64,000 bases of DNA from Pilibacter termitis (lineage in GTDB: Bacteria; Bacillota; Bacilli; Lactobacillales; Streptococcaceae), in contig NZ_FUXI01000003.1 of the NCBI RefSeq assembly GCF_900167335.1, positions 62,001 to 126,000 on the forward strand, given 5' to 3'. This document shows positions 50,243 to 58,878 of this stretch, piece after piece. The notes under the pieces are model-generated. The model saw only the letters and a program-made list of their open reading frames with translations, was not told the DNA's origin and made no database searches. Each line of letters begins with the position of its first letter. The first letter of the stretch is position 1. The position numbers and the translations under genes are program-made.

Positions 50243-51043
50243 ATGCACGCATCTATTATTCAGATTGTACTGGTTTTTATTTTCACATTCATTTGTGCAA
50301 TTGACCAGTTCAGTTTCTTAGAATCATTGTATCAACCGATTGTAACTGGTTGTGTTATTGGACTTATTCTTGGCGATTTGAAAACAGGTCTAATCGTTGG
50401 AGGTACGTATCAGCTGATGACAATTGGGAATATGCCAGTAGGGGGTGCTCAACCACCGAATGCTGTAATTGGAGGCATTATGGCAGCGATTCTTGCCATT
50501 AGTCTAAAGTTAGAGCCTACTGCAGCGGTAGCCACCGCCATTCCGTTCTCATTGCTCGGTCAATATGCAGTAACCCTTATTTTTACCATTATGTCACCTG
50601 TAATGAGTAAAGCAGATACTTGTGCAGAAAATGCAGATTATAAAGGGATTGAACGGATAAACTATGGAGCCATGGCGGCTCTCGGGGCAATATTTGCTGT
50701 TATCGTTACGCTTTTCTTCATTGGAGGAAGTCAATTTGGACAAACGGTTGTAAGTGCTATTCCAGAATGGCTCATGAAAGGGTTAGGAGCAGCAGGAGGC
50801 ATGATGCGTTATGTCGGTTTTGCCATTTTGATTAAAGTAATGGTTTCACGTGACCTTTGGGGATTTTTCTTCTGTGGATTTGCTTTAGCAGCTGTAATGG
50901 CATCTATCGAATCCTTAAGTGGTCCAGCCTTAATTCTTTTGGCGTTTATCGGTTTCGCTCTTGCGTTCTGGGATTTCCAAATGCAAACTAAATTAAAAAC
51001 AGCAGAATCTACAAATGATGGAGGTTATGAAGATGGCATATAA
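50243..51043 (+). CDS. agaW: PTS EIIC, mannose/GalNAc family
   Basis: 266 residues, polytopic. QIVLVFIFTFICAIDQFSFLE, GLIVGGTYQLMTIGNMPVGGAQPPNAVIGGIM and later spans (AALGAIFAVIVTLFFIGG) are characteristic of the EIIC of the mannose family, which forms the sugar path with EIID. TAGGAGG precedes the ATG. The end overlaps the EIID start by 11 bases. Confidence 0.93.
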   Translation: MHASIIQIVLVFIFTFICAIDQFSFLESLYQPIVTGCVIGLILGDLKTGLIVGGTYQLMTIGNMPVGGAQPPNAVIGGIMAAILAISLKLEPTAAVATAIPFSLLGQYAVTLIFTIMSPVMSKADTCAENADYKGIERINYGAMAALGAIFAVIVTLFFIGGSQFGQTVVSAIPEWLMKGLGAAGGMMRYVGFAILIKVMVSRDLWGFFFCGFALAAVMASIESLSGPALILLAFIGFALAFWDFQMQTKLKTAESTNDGGYEDGI

Positions 51044-52046
51044 TATTCCAGACAACTATAAAAATTCAACGCCAGCAGAGCCTCTTGATAAAAAAACATT
51101 GAACCAAATGGTTTGGCGTTCACTTTTCTTGCAAGGTTCGTTTAACTACGAACGTATGCAGGCAGGTGGTTGGCTCTACTCTATTTTACCGGGACTTCGA
51201 AAAATTCATAAGGATAAAGACGATTTAGCGGCATCTATGAGCCACAACTTAGAGTTTTTCAACACTCATCCATTCTTAGTAACTTTTGTAATGGGGATTG
51301 TGTTATCACTTGAACAAGGGAAAGCAGATATTCCGACTATCCGTGCAGTGCGTGTGGCGGCAATGGGGCCATTAGGTGGAATTGGCGATGCACTTTTCTG
51401 GTTTACACTTGTACCGATTGTTGCTGGGATTACGTCCAATATGGCAATTAGTGGCAGTATAGCAGCACCATTTATCTTCCTTATCGTGTTCAATGCGGCA
51501 CAATTTGCGATTCGTTTCTTCTTGATGAAATGGTCTTATCGCTTAGGTATGGATGCAATTGGGATTTTGACGGAAAATGCAAAAGAATTTACACGTGCAG
51601 CCAGTATTTTGGGTATTTTTATCGTAGGTTCACTTACTTGTGTTTACGGAGCAACAAAAGTAAACATTCAAATTCCGAATGGAACAACAAACGAAGTTCG
51701 TCAAATTACAACCGTTGTGCCAACAGAAGATGTAGATAAATATGCAGATATGCTCTATAAAGACGGCAAGGAAAGCGAAGGACTTCAGGACAATGCAGCG
51801 ATTACAGATTTGAAAAATGGCAGTTCAGAAATTACTATGAACCAAAATGAAACAAAACCTGTAACGATTGACATTCAGAAAATTTTAGATGGTATTTTAC
51901 CGTCTATCATTCCGCTCGGTATGACGCTATTGCTTTACTTCTTACTTGCAAAATTCAAATGGACGCCAATCAAATGTATTGCACTTCTTTTGGTTATTGG
52001 TCTAATTGGAAGTGGCTTTGGCATTTGGCCGAATATCTGGCCTTAA
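51033..52046 (+). CDS. agaE: PTS EIID, mannose/GalNAc family
   Basis: 337 residues. LNQMVWRSLFLQGSFNYERMQAGGW, HNLEFFNTHPFLVTFVMGIVLSLEQGKAD and RVAAMGPLGGIGDALFWFTL are EIID signatures. The N-terminus is cytoplasmic; C-terminal spans (PSIIPLGMTLLLYFLLAKFKW, IALLLVIGLIGSGFGIWP) anchor it. The start at 51033 with GGAGG upstream is preferred to ATGs at 51015. A hairpin GGGCGTG/CACGCCT with an outer AAGAAC/GTTCTT (52047-52097) follows. Confidence 0.93.
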   Translation: MAYNIPDNYKNSTPAEPLDKKTLNQMVWRSLFLQGSFNYERMQAGGWLYSILPGLRKIHKDKDDLAASMSHNLEFFNTHPFLVTFVMGIVLSLEQGKADIPTIRAVRVAAMGPLGGIGDALFWFTLVPIVAGITSNMAISGSIAAPFIFLIVFNAAQFAIRFFLMKWSYRLGMDAIGILTENAKEFTRAASILGIFIVGSLTCVYGATKVNIQIPNGTTNEVRQITTVVPTEDVDKYADMLYKDGKESEGLQDNAAITDLKNGSSEITMNQNETKPVTIDIQKILDGILPSIIPLGMTLLLYFLLAKFKWTPIKCIALLLVIGLIGSGFGIWPNIWP

Positions 52047-52177
52047 AGAACTTGTATACGGGCGTGGATAAAAACTTATTCACGCCTGTTCTTGTAAAAA
52101 AAGAAGGAGGTAAGGAGGTTGCGAACAGTTAACACCCTCTTGCCTTTCGTAGATAAAAATATAAGGAGACAAACCAA

Positions 52178-53335
52178 ATGCTAAAATTTACAGATGAAGA
52201 ATTGAAAGACTTGGGTGCGATTATTACCGCAAGGGAAATTTATCAACAGCCAACCTTGTGGCAACAGACACTTGAAGATTATGTAGGAAAAAAAGGGGAG
52301 ATTGACAAATTTTTAACTGATTTTCTTGAGAAACATACGTTTGGGCGTATTATTTTTACAGGTGCTGGGACGAGTCAATATGTGGGAGACGTGGTGCAAA
52401 GAAGTCTACAAAAATCGGGAGATACGAAACATTTCCGCTTTGAAAGCATTGCGACAACCGATATTGTGGCAACACCTGAGACAACACTTGAAAAAGATAC
52501 TCCGACGATTTTGATTTCGTTTGCTCGTAGTGGAAATTCTCCAGAAAGTCTCGCAGCAGTGGAATTAGTTGACCAAGTGGTGAGGGATAGTTATCACATT
52601 GTAATGACTTGTGCAAAAGAAGGCAAGTTAGCTAAACAGACAGAAAATCGTCCAAATGCTCTTGTTTTACTTTTGCCAGAGAAATCAAACGACCAAGGGT
52701 TTGCTATGACAGGCAGTTGCTCGAGTATGATGTTGCTTGCGACACTTGTGTTTTCGACATTTAGCGAGGAGAAGAAAGCCGAACAAGTTGGCAAAATTAT
52801 TCAAATTGCACAAGATGTTTTGGATAGAGAAGCAGAAGTGGTTGCTCATTTGCCGAAAGATACGCAGAGGGTGATTTATGTAGGAAGTGGTCCAGCAGCA
52901 GCGTTGACACGTGAGGCACAGCTGAAAATTTTGGAGTTGACCGCAGGAAAAATTGCGACACTCTATGACTCTAGCATGGGCTTGCGACATGGTCCGAAAT
53001 CTTTTATTGACGAGAAAACAGCGGTTTATGTTTATTGTGCAAACGATAACTATACTCGCCAGTATGATTTGGATTTGTATAACGAAGTAAAAGAAGACGA
53101 AATTGCTAATGTTGTTACGCTCATCGGTCAAGGACTAGAGGTTGACGGCTTTGAACTTGGAAGTGAGAAAACATTAGAAGAAGAATTTATCGTTTTTCCA
53201 TTTCTCGTATTTGCTCAAATTATTTCTATTACCGCCTCTGTGATGATAGGAAACACACCAGACACGCCAAGTGCGACAGGAACGGTGAATCGTGTGGTGA
53301 AAGGTGTTATTATTCACGAGTATGAGGAGAGGTGA
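52178..53335 (+). CDS. agaS: AgaS-type galactosamine-6-phosphate deaminase/isomerase
   Basis: 385 residues with two SIS domains: IIFTGAGTSQYVGDVVQRSL and ISFARSGNSPESLAAVELV in the first, VIYVGSGPAAALTREAQLKILELTAGK and SSMGLRHGPKSFIDEKT in the second. AgaS converts galactosamine-6-P to tagatose-6-P plus ammonia. ATAAGGAG precedes the ATG. Its stop lies 2 bases before the nagA start, matching the pathway order. Confidence 0.93.
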   Translation: MLKFTDEELKDLGAIITAREIYQQPTLWQQTLEDYVGKKGEIDKFLTDFLEKHTFGRIIFTGAGTSQYVGDVVQRSLQKSGDTKHFRFESIATTDIVATPETTLEKDTPTILISFARSGNSPESLAAVELVDQVVRDSYHIVMTCAKEGKLAKQTENRPNALVLLLPEKSNDQGFAMTGSCSSMMLLATLVFSTFSEEKKAEQVGKIIQIAQDVLDREAEVVAHLPKDTQRVIYVGSGPAAALTREAQLKILELTAGKIATLYDSSMGLRHGPKSFIDEKTAVYVYCANDNYTRQYDLDLYNEVKEDEIANVVTLIGQGLEVDGFELGSEKTLEEEFIVFPFLVFAQIISITASVMIGNTPDTPSATGTVNRVVKGVIIHEYEER

Positions 53336-53337
53336 CG

Positions 53338-54492
53338 ATGAAAAAATATATTCTTGCAGATAAATTTTTCTACCCTAATCGTACAAGAGGGAAAGGGTAT
53401 CTTGAGATTGTAGATGGTAAATTTGGTAGGTATTTTGAAACTCTACCAGAAGAAAATGCCGAAGTGGTGGATTATAGCGGAAAATGGATTGCACCGGGTT
53501 TGGTAGATACGCATATTCATGGAATGTTAGGCGTAGATGTAATGGATAACAAGCCAGAAGATGTCACGACAATTATGAGTGAGGGCTTGCTGAAGTGTGG
53601 AGTAACTTCCTTTTTACCAACGACATTGACGGGTGATTATGATTTGTTAGAAGAAGTGGCACGTGGAATTGCAGAAAACAAAGAGTTGGCAACAGGTGCG
53701 AAAATTCAAGGTATTTACTTTGAGGGTCCTCATTTTACAGAGGAGCATAAAGGTGCTCAAAATCCTAAGTATTTTGAAAATCCAAGCATTGAACAGTTTA
53801 AAAAATGGCAAAAGGCAGCAGGTGGTTGTATCAAAAAAATCGCCATTGCTCCAGAGCGAGAGGGGGCTAGAGAATATGTGCGTATGTTGAGTGAGCAAGG
53901 AGTTGTAGTAGCTCTTGGACATTCTAATGCGACATACGAACAAGCCGCTGATTGTGTGGATGCTGGAGCGAGTGTTTGGGTGCATACATTTAACGGAATG
54001 CGTGGCATGACACATCGTGAGGCAGGAATGGTGGGAGCGGCGATGACGTTGAAACATACATTTGCGGAGTTGATTTGTGATGGTCATCACGTTGAACCTG
54101 TTGCGTGCGAGGTGTTAATGGATAAAATTGGCCGTGACCATATTGCGTTGATTACCGATTGTATGCGTGCAGGAGCGATGCCTGATGGTGAGTATATTTT
54201 AGGTGAATTTCCTGTGGTAGTGGCACAAGGAATGGCTCGATTGAAAGAAGGAGCGTCTTTAGCTGGTTCAGTTTTAGAGTTAAAAGATGCGTTGAAAAAT
54301 GTTGTTGCGTGGAATTTAGCGACACCAGAAGAAGCAGTTGAAATGGCAAGCCTTATTCCTGCGGTGAGTTGTAAAATTGATGACAAATGCGGAAAAATTA
54401 TGGCAGGACGTGACGCAGACTTTATCGTTCTCGACCACGAAATGAACCTATGCGAAACCTACCTTAACGGCATTAGTCGCTATAAAGCATAA
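53338..54492 (+). CDS. nagA: N-acetylglucosamine/galactosamine-6-phosphate deacetylase
   Basis: 384 residues. GLVDTHIHGMLGVDVMD is the metal-binding start; YFEGPHFTEEHKGAQNP has the metal-ligand Glu; ALGHSNATYEQA, THTFNGM-like VHTFNGMRGMTHRE, ICDGHHVEP and ITDCMRAG (catalytic Asp region) follow. In this operon it most probably acts on GalNAc-6-P (AgaA role). The ATG at 53338 has GAGGAGAGG upstream. Array C begins at its stop. Confidence 0.93.
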   Translation: MKKYILADKFFYPNRTRGKGYLEIVDGKFGRYFETLPEENAEVVDYSGKWIAPGLVDTHIHGMLGVDVMDNKPEDVTTIMSEGLLKCGVTSFLPTTLTGDYDLLEEVARGIAENKELATGAKIQGIYFEGPHFTEEHKGAQNPKYFENPSIEQFKKWQKAAGGCIKKIAIAPEREGAREYVRMLSEQGVVVALGHSNATYEQAADCVDAGASVWVHTFNGMRGMTHREAGMVGAAMTLKHTFAELICDGHHVEPVACEVLMDKIGRDHIALITDCMRAGAMPDGEYILGEFPVVVAQGMARLKEGASLAGSVLELKDALKNVVAWNLATPEEAVEMASLIPAVSCKIDDKCGKIMAGRDADFIVLDHEMNLCETYLNGISRYKA

Positions 54493-54802
54493 AAGCGAAG
54501 AGGGGCGGTTTGGAGTTTGTCGCAGTGAGCCACAGCATTTATTTACTGGAAACATAGTTTCCAGTGCTGTTGCGAACAGCGACCAAACTCCTGCCCCTCG
54601 TAGCTAGCCACATAAAGGCGAAGAGGGGCGTTTTGGAGTTTGTCGCAGTGAGCCACAGCATTTATTTACTGGAAACATAGTTTCCAGTGCTGTTGCGAAC
54701 AGCGACCAAACTCCTGCCCCTCGTAGCTAGACACATAAAAGCGAAGAGGGGCGTTCTGAAGTCTGCAACAGTGAATCACGTCGTTCATTTACTTGAAAAG
54801 AA
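54491..54802 (+). repeat. Array C: two full and one half hairpin repeat
   Basis: Copies at about 54491-54612 and 54614-54733, nearly identical, with middle arm CACAGCA/TGCTGTTG and inner arm CTGGAAAC/GTTTCCAG; then a left half only (54736-54802) ending CACGTCGTTCATTTACTTG, so the last copy was cut where lacC begins. Between nagA and lacC, within the same pathway. Confidence 0.93.
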
Positions 54803-54820
54803 AAACAAGGAGCAAAGAAA

Positions 54821-55753
54821 ATGATTGTAACAGTCACATTGAATCCGTCTGTGGATATTAGTTATCAATTGAAACAATTTCACATGGATACGGTCAATCG
54901 TGTGGAAAATGTTAGAAAAACAGCAGGTGGCAAGGGGTTAAATGTTACACGTGTCTTGGCACAATTAGGTAGTGCGGTACTCTCTACTGGATTTCTCGGT
55001 GGCAGTTTGGGTGAAGAAATCATCTCTCAGCTTGATGCGGCAAATATTCCACACGCATTTACCACGACAAAAGCAAATACAAGAAATTGCATTGCCATTT
55101 TGTGCGAGGGAATGCAAACGGAAATTTTGGAAAAAGGCGAGAGTGTGCAAGAAAAAGAAATGAAACTTTTTCTTGAAAATTTTCATAAGCTAATAAAAGA
55201 AACGGACGTCGTCACGCTTTCTGGTAGTTTGCCAAAAGGTGTACCAGATGATTTTTACAGTCAGTTGATAAAAATTGCACATGGAGACAATGTAAAAACA
55301 GTACTTGATACATCAGGAGCAAGTTTAAAAGCGGTATTTGCGACTAAAAACTATCCAACCGTTTTGAAACCAAATCATGAGGAAATCGCCGATTTGCTTG
55401 GGGTGGAAGAAACACGTGAAATTCCAAAATTGAAAACGTATCTTTCCAATTCATTATTTGACGAAATCCCGATTATTTTGCTTTCTTTAGGAGCAAAAGG
55501 AGCAATGGTCAAACATGAAGGACGTTTTTACCAAGTGATTATTCCGAAAATCGAAGTGAAAAATCCAGTAGGATCTGGAGATTCTACGGTAGCAGGAATT
55601 GCAGATGCTTTGGCAAAAGGTGAGGACATAGAAACGCTTGCTAAAAAAGCAAATGTCCTTGGTATGTTGAACGCTCAAGAAGAAATAACAGGTAAGGTCA
55701 ACTTAGCCAATTATGAAACACTTTATCAGCAATTGGAATGGAAAGAAGTTTAA
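54821..55753 (+). CDS. lacC: Tagatose-6-phosphate kinase (LacC type)
   Basis: 310 residues of the PfkB/1-phosphofructokinase family. VTLNPSVDISYQLKQF, GGKGLNVTRVLAQLG, VTLSGSLPKGVPDDFY and PVGSGDSTVAGIADAL (ATP/anion hole with catalytic Asp) are present. The PSVDISY start is typical of LacC. It phosphorylates tagatose-6-P to the 1,6-bisphosphate. AAGGAGC precedes the ATG. A 1-phosphofructokinase role is the alternative, but operon context favours tagatose. Confidence 0.88.
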   Translation: MIVTVTLNPSVDISYQLKQFHMDTVNRVENVRKTAGGKGLNVTRVLAQLGSAVLSTGFLGGSLGEEIISQLDAANIPHAFTTTKANTRNCIAILCEGMQTEILEKGESVQEKEMKLFLENFHKLIKETDVVTLSGSLPKGVPDDFYSQLIKIAHGDNVKTVLDTSGASLKAVFATKNYPTVLKPNHEEIADLLGVEETREIPKLKTYLSNSLFDEIPIILLSLGAKGAMVKHEGRFYQVIIPKIEVKNPVGSGDSTVAGIADALAKGEDIETLAKKANVLGMLNAQEEITGKVNLANYETLYQQLEWKEV

Positions 55754-55776
55754 TATTTAAATATAAGGAGAAAACC

Positions 55777-56622
55777 ATGCTAGTAACCAGTAAAAAAATG
55801 ATTTTAACCGCTCAAAAAGGCGGTTATGCCGTAGGGGCATTCAATATTGAAAATATGGAAATGGCGATGGCTGCGATTCAGGCGGCAAATGATTTGCACT
55901 CGCCAATTATTTTGCAAACGACACCGGGGACGTTGAAATACGCTGATTTGAGTGTGTATTTGGCAAACGTCAAAGCTCTTGCGGAACAAGTGGAGATTCC
56001 CGTGGCGATGCACTTAGATCACGGTTCAAGTTTTGAACTTGCAATGCAGGCACTTCGCACTGGGTACACTTCTATCATGATTGACGGCAGTCACGAGCCA
56101 TTTGATCAAAATGCTGAAGTTAGCCGTCGTGTTGCGGACGCCTGTCGTCCGAACAATGTGCCAGTAGAGGCGGAACTTGGAAAAGTGGGTGGAAAAGAGG
56201 ATGATTTGGACGGCGGAAGTGGCAATCCTTACACTGTGCCGAGTGAGGCAAAAGAATTTGTCGAACGAACACAAGTGGATTACTTGGCAATTGCAATCGG
56301 CACGAGTCATGGCATTTACAAAGGGGAGCCAAAACTTGACTTTGACCGTTTGGCTGAAATTCGACAAGTAGTTGATATTCCACTTGTTTTACACGGCACA
56401 AGCGGTGTGCCAGACGAGCAAGTAAGAAAAGCTATTGCAGGAGGAATTTGTAAAGTAAATTATGCAACAGACCTCAGAATTGCCTATACAAAAGGAGTAC
56501 GTGAAACTCTAAAAGATGAAACGGTCATTGACCCTAAAAAATACGGAACACTCGGCATGAAAGAAGTCTATGATTTAGTTTCCGAAAAAATCAAAGTATG
56601 CGGAAGTGATGGAAAGGCATAA
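55777..56622 (+). CDS. gatY: Class II tagatose-/fructose-bisphosphate aldolase
   Basis: 281 residues. AVGAFNIENMEMAMAAIQAA, VAMHLDHGSSFE (Zn His and catalytic Asp), TSIMIDGSHEPFDQN, VEAELGKVGGKEDD, AIAIGTSHGIYKG and LVLHGTSGVPDEQV are the class II aldolase motifs. In this operon it should cleave tagatose-1,6-bisphosphate to two triose phosphates (KbaY/GatY role). The ATG at 55777 has ATAAGGAG upstream. A strong terminator follows. Confidence 0.9.
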   Translation: MLVTSKKMILTAQKGGYAVGAFNIENMEMAMAAIQAANDLHSPIILQTTPGTLKYADLSVYLANVKALAEQVEIPVAMHLDHGSSFELAMQALRTGYTSIMIDGSHEPFDQNAEVSRRVADACRPNNVPVEAELGKVGGKEDDLDGGSGNPYTVPSEAKEFVERTQVDYLAIAIGTSHGIYKGEPKLDFDRLAEIRQVVDIPLVLHGTSGVPDEQVRKAIAGGICKVNYATDLRIAYTKGVRETLKDETVIDPKKYGTLGMKEVYDLVSEKIKVCGSDGKA

Positions 56623-56663
56623 CATTTGGTTTGTTGTTTGAACTTCCTATTTTGAAAAAAGCT

Positions 56664-56702
56664 ACACCCACGCACGACCGTTCACGTGTGTGGGTGTTTT
56701 TT
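56664..56702 (+). terminator. Terminator of the GalNAc operon
   Basis: ACACCCACGCACG pairs with CGTGTGTGGGTGT (one G-T), followed by six T. Confidence 0.93.
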
Positions 56703-56789
56703 AATAAGCAGACCTTTATTGAAGTGTTTATACCTTTTTGTGTTATGATAAAAAAACAGATATTTATCTAAAAAATGAGGAGTGGAACA

Positions 56790-57542
56790 ATGGAAATCAA
56801 ATTGAACGGTGTTATTGCAAAAAATAGTGTAAAAATAGAACTGGAAAATCAAACGGTGATACAGTTTTCTAAAGATTTACCGAAAGAAAAGAGAAGTGTT
56901 ATCCTTTTGTTGAAAGAGAATAGCCCCGTTTTTATAGGTGAAAATCCAGAAAATATCGAGTTTGATAAAGCGGTTAGTATTTTGCCGAATTGGGAGTTGG
57001 AACCTTGTTATCTTGTGAAGATTCTTTGTGATATAGCTAAGGAAAATGGAATTGTTTTAGAGGAAGATGACACAAAAATTCCCAAAAATCAGCAAAGAAA
57101 AGTCTCAGAAAAGGCAAAACAAGTATGTATGGTGCTTGAAGTTTTTGGTGTGAAATTAGAAAAAGAGAAGAAGAAACCTGCAAAAGCTCAGCATCGCTGG
57201 AGTAAAGAAGTTAGCCAAATTGAATTTTTCATAGATACTTTTGACAGTAGAGCCGTTGTTCTTTGGCAAAAACGCAATGAAATGCTGATACGAAAAGGGG
57301 CGAAAATGCGAGAAATTCCTCCATTGAACAAGGACGGGAGTGTTGGTTTTGGTGTGAAAATGGCAGAAAAAATTCGTTTTGACAATCAAGAGAAGTTTTC
57401 TAACCTTACAACAAACGAGGATATTGTGCTAAAAAGCGTCAACGAAGTCGGGTTATTTCTTTATTTTGGTGGCACAAATGGTTGGTTGGAGTTGAAAGAT
57501 AAAGACGGAAAAACGATTGATGAGTGGACGGTGGTGAAATAG
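56790..57542 (+). CDS. Hypothetical protein
   Basis: 250 residues from the ATG at 56790 (GAGGAG upstream). The first 60 read as beta strands (IKLNGVIAKNSVKIELENQTVIQFS, RSVILLLKENSPVFIGENPENIEF); a charged linker follows near 125-140 (KLEKEKKKPAKAQHRWSKE), then a domain ending VGLFLYFGGTNGWLELKDKDG. No signal peptide or span. A possible promoter, TTGAAG (56719) with TATGAT (56744), has a long spacer. It is a single gene; I do not recognise its family. Confidence 0.75.
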   Translation: MEIKLNGVIAKNSVKIELENQTVIQFSKDLPKEKRSVILLLKENSPVFIGENPENIEFDKAVSILPNWELEPCYLVKILCDIAKENGIVLEEDDTKIPKNQQRKVSEKAKQVCMVLEVFGVKLEKEKKKPAKAQHRWSKEVSQIEFFIDTFDSRAVVLWQKRNEMLIRKGAKMREIPPLNKDGSVGFGVKMAEKIRFDNQEKFSNLTTNEDIVLKSVNEVGLFLYFGGTNGWLELKDKDGKTIDEWTVVK

Positions 57543-57546
57543 TATT

Positions 57547-57598
57547 GAATAGCACTCTAAAATCTTACGTTTGAAACGGAGGTTTTAGAGTGCTATTC
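57547..57598. terminator. 16-bp perfect inverted repeat between convergent genes
   Basis: GAATAGCACTCTAAAA (57547-57562) is the perfect inverse of TTTTAGAGTGCTATTC (57583-57598), enclosing 20 bases that hold an inner CGTTT/AAACG. It sits 4 bases after the unknown gene and 13 before the end of the regulator on the other strand, so it probably ends both transcripts, though outer T-runs are missing. Confidence 0.7.
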
Positions 57599-57611
57599 AG
57601 TATATGGAAAA

Positions 57612-58190
57612 TTATATCTGTTTTTTGAGCAGAACATTCGCAAAATCTAAAATGATTTCTTGATTTTGGCTGTTTAATTTTTTTGAAACACATAAAATCT
57701 TCGCCAATTTCTCGTTTGTGATTGTAGGATTTTCGGTTATTCCTGCAATATATTCAGAACTAACTTCAAAGAAAATCGCAAGTTTTAAAATTTCATCAGC
57801 ACGTGGCAAGCGTTCGCCTGTTTCTATTTCGTTCAGTGAAATAGTAGAGATATTTATTAGTTTAGAAAACTCATCTATTGAGTAACCTTTACTTTTTCTT
57901 AACTTTTTAAAACGCTCTGATGATGTTTTTGTTACTGTTTCTTTTTCTACTTTATAACGTGGGTCAAATTCCTCCAGTGGAATTTGGAAGAAGTCGGCTA
58001 TCTTTTGGGAGTTTTCTTTGTTTGGTATAGATATTCCTTTTATATACGAGTGTATATTTTGTTTTTTAATCGAAGTTGCGTTTGATAAATCTATTTGCCT
58101 TAACTTACTAATCTTAAGTAATTCTTTTATCCGCTCAGATATTATTTCCCTATTTTTTATATCCTCTTTCGTTAGTGTTCCTCTACCCAA
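57612..58190 (-). CDS. Transcriptional regulator with two XRE helix-turn-helix domains
   Basis: 192 residues on the minus strand. First HTH about 15-70 (IKELLKISKLRQIDLSNATSIKKQNIHSYIKG), second about 92-150 (FKKLRKSKGYSIDEFSKLINISTISLNEIETGERLPRADEILKLA). Two Cro/CI domains in one chain are unusual but known in streptococcal-type regulators. The C-terminal part is a short helix. GGAAGTGCG precedes the start region. Targets are unknown; it is divergent from yqeG. Confidence 0.88.
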   Translation of the reverse strand: MGRGTLTKEDIKNREIISERIKELLKISKLRQIDLSNATSIKKQNIHSYIKGISIPNKENSQKIADFFQIPLEEFDPRYKVEKETVTKTSSERFKKLRKSKGYSIDEFSKLINISTISLNEIETGERLPRADEILKLAIFFEVSSEYIAGITENPTITNEKLAKILCVSKKLNSQNQEIILDFANVLLKKQI

Positions 58191-58355
58191 TTTCGCACTT
58201 CCTTTCAGAAATCTTTCCTTTTATAAAATTGTACACGAATAAATTCTAAAGGGAAAGATGTTTCTTCTTACCTTTTCCTCTGCATTACTCGAAAAATCCA
58301 CCAAACTATGATAAAATCACGAGAGATACTGAATTTAAATAGAATGGATAAAACA

Positions 58356-58877
58356 ATGGTAGAAAAATACAAACCGACATTTTTGGTAGAGGCAGTTTAC
58401 CAATTGACACCAGAGATGCTGAAAAAACACGGGTTTAAGGCTGTTTTGACGGATTTGGATAACACTTTGATAGCTTGGAACAATCCACTTGGGACACCAG
58501 AGTTGCACACGTGGCTTGAGGAACTCAAACAAGCGGAAATTCCAGTGGTCGTCATTTCCAACAACAGCCACAAGCGAATTGAAAAAGCAGTAGCACCTTT
58601 TGGTATTCAATTTGTCAGTCGTGCGATGAAACCGATGATAAAAGGGTTTCGTGAGGCAGAAAAACTACTTAACTTAAAACCAAGTGAGCTAGTCATGCTA
58701 GGAGACCAGCTGATGACTGATATTTGCGGGAGCAACCGAGCAGGGATTGCCAGTGTTTTGGTCAAGCCTGTTGTTCAAAGTGACAGTTTTGCGACGAAAT
58801 TTAATCGCATGAGAGAGCGACGTGTGTGGAAAAAATTAGAAAAAAAATATGACATGACGTTTCAGGAAGGAATTTAA
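58356..58877 (+). CDS. yqeG: YqeG family HAD phosphatase
   Basis: 173 residues from the ATG at 58356, which gives the usual YqeG start (VEKYKPTFLVEAVYQLTPEML). HAD motifs: VLTDLDNTLIAWN (I), VVVISNNSHKR (II), KPMIKGFREAE (III) and MLGDQLMTDICGSNRAG (IV). It is the first gene of the conserved yqeG-yqeH ribosome-assembly/NAD cluster. Substrate probably a phosphatidylglycerophosphate-like or nucleotide phosphate; not settled here. The next gene follows after 1 base. Confidence 0.92.
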   Translation: MVEKYKPTFLVEAVYQLTPEMLKKHGFKAVLTDLDNTLIAWNNPLGTPELHTWLEELKQAEIPVVVISNNSHKRIEKAVAPFGIQFVSRAMKPMIKGFREAEKLLNLKPSELVMLGDQLMTDICGSNRAGIASVLVKPVVQSDSFATKFNRMRERRVWKKLEKKYDMTFQEGI

Positions 58878-58878
58878 C

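Noticed and set aside
57547..57598. TTTTAGAGTGCTATTC resembles the start of some type II CRISPR repeats
   Set aside because: It occurs once, as an inverted repeat between convergent genes, with no spacers, no second repeat and no cas genes.
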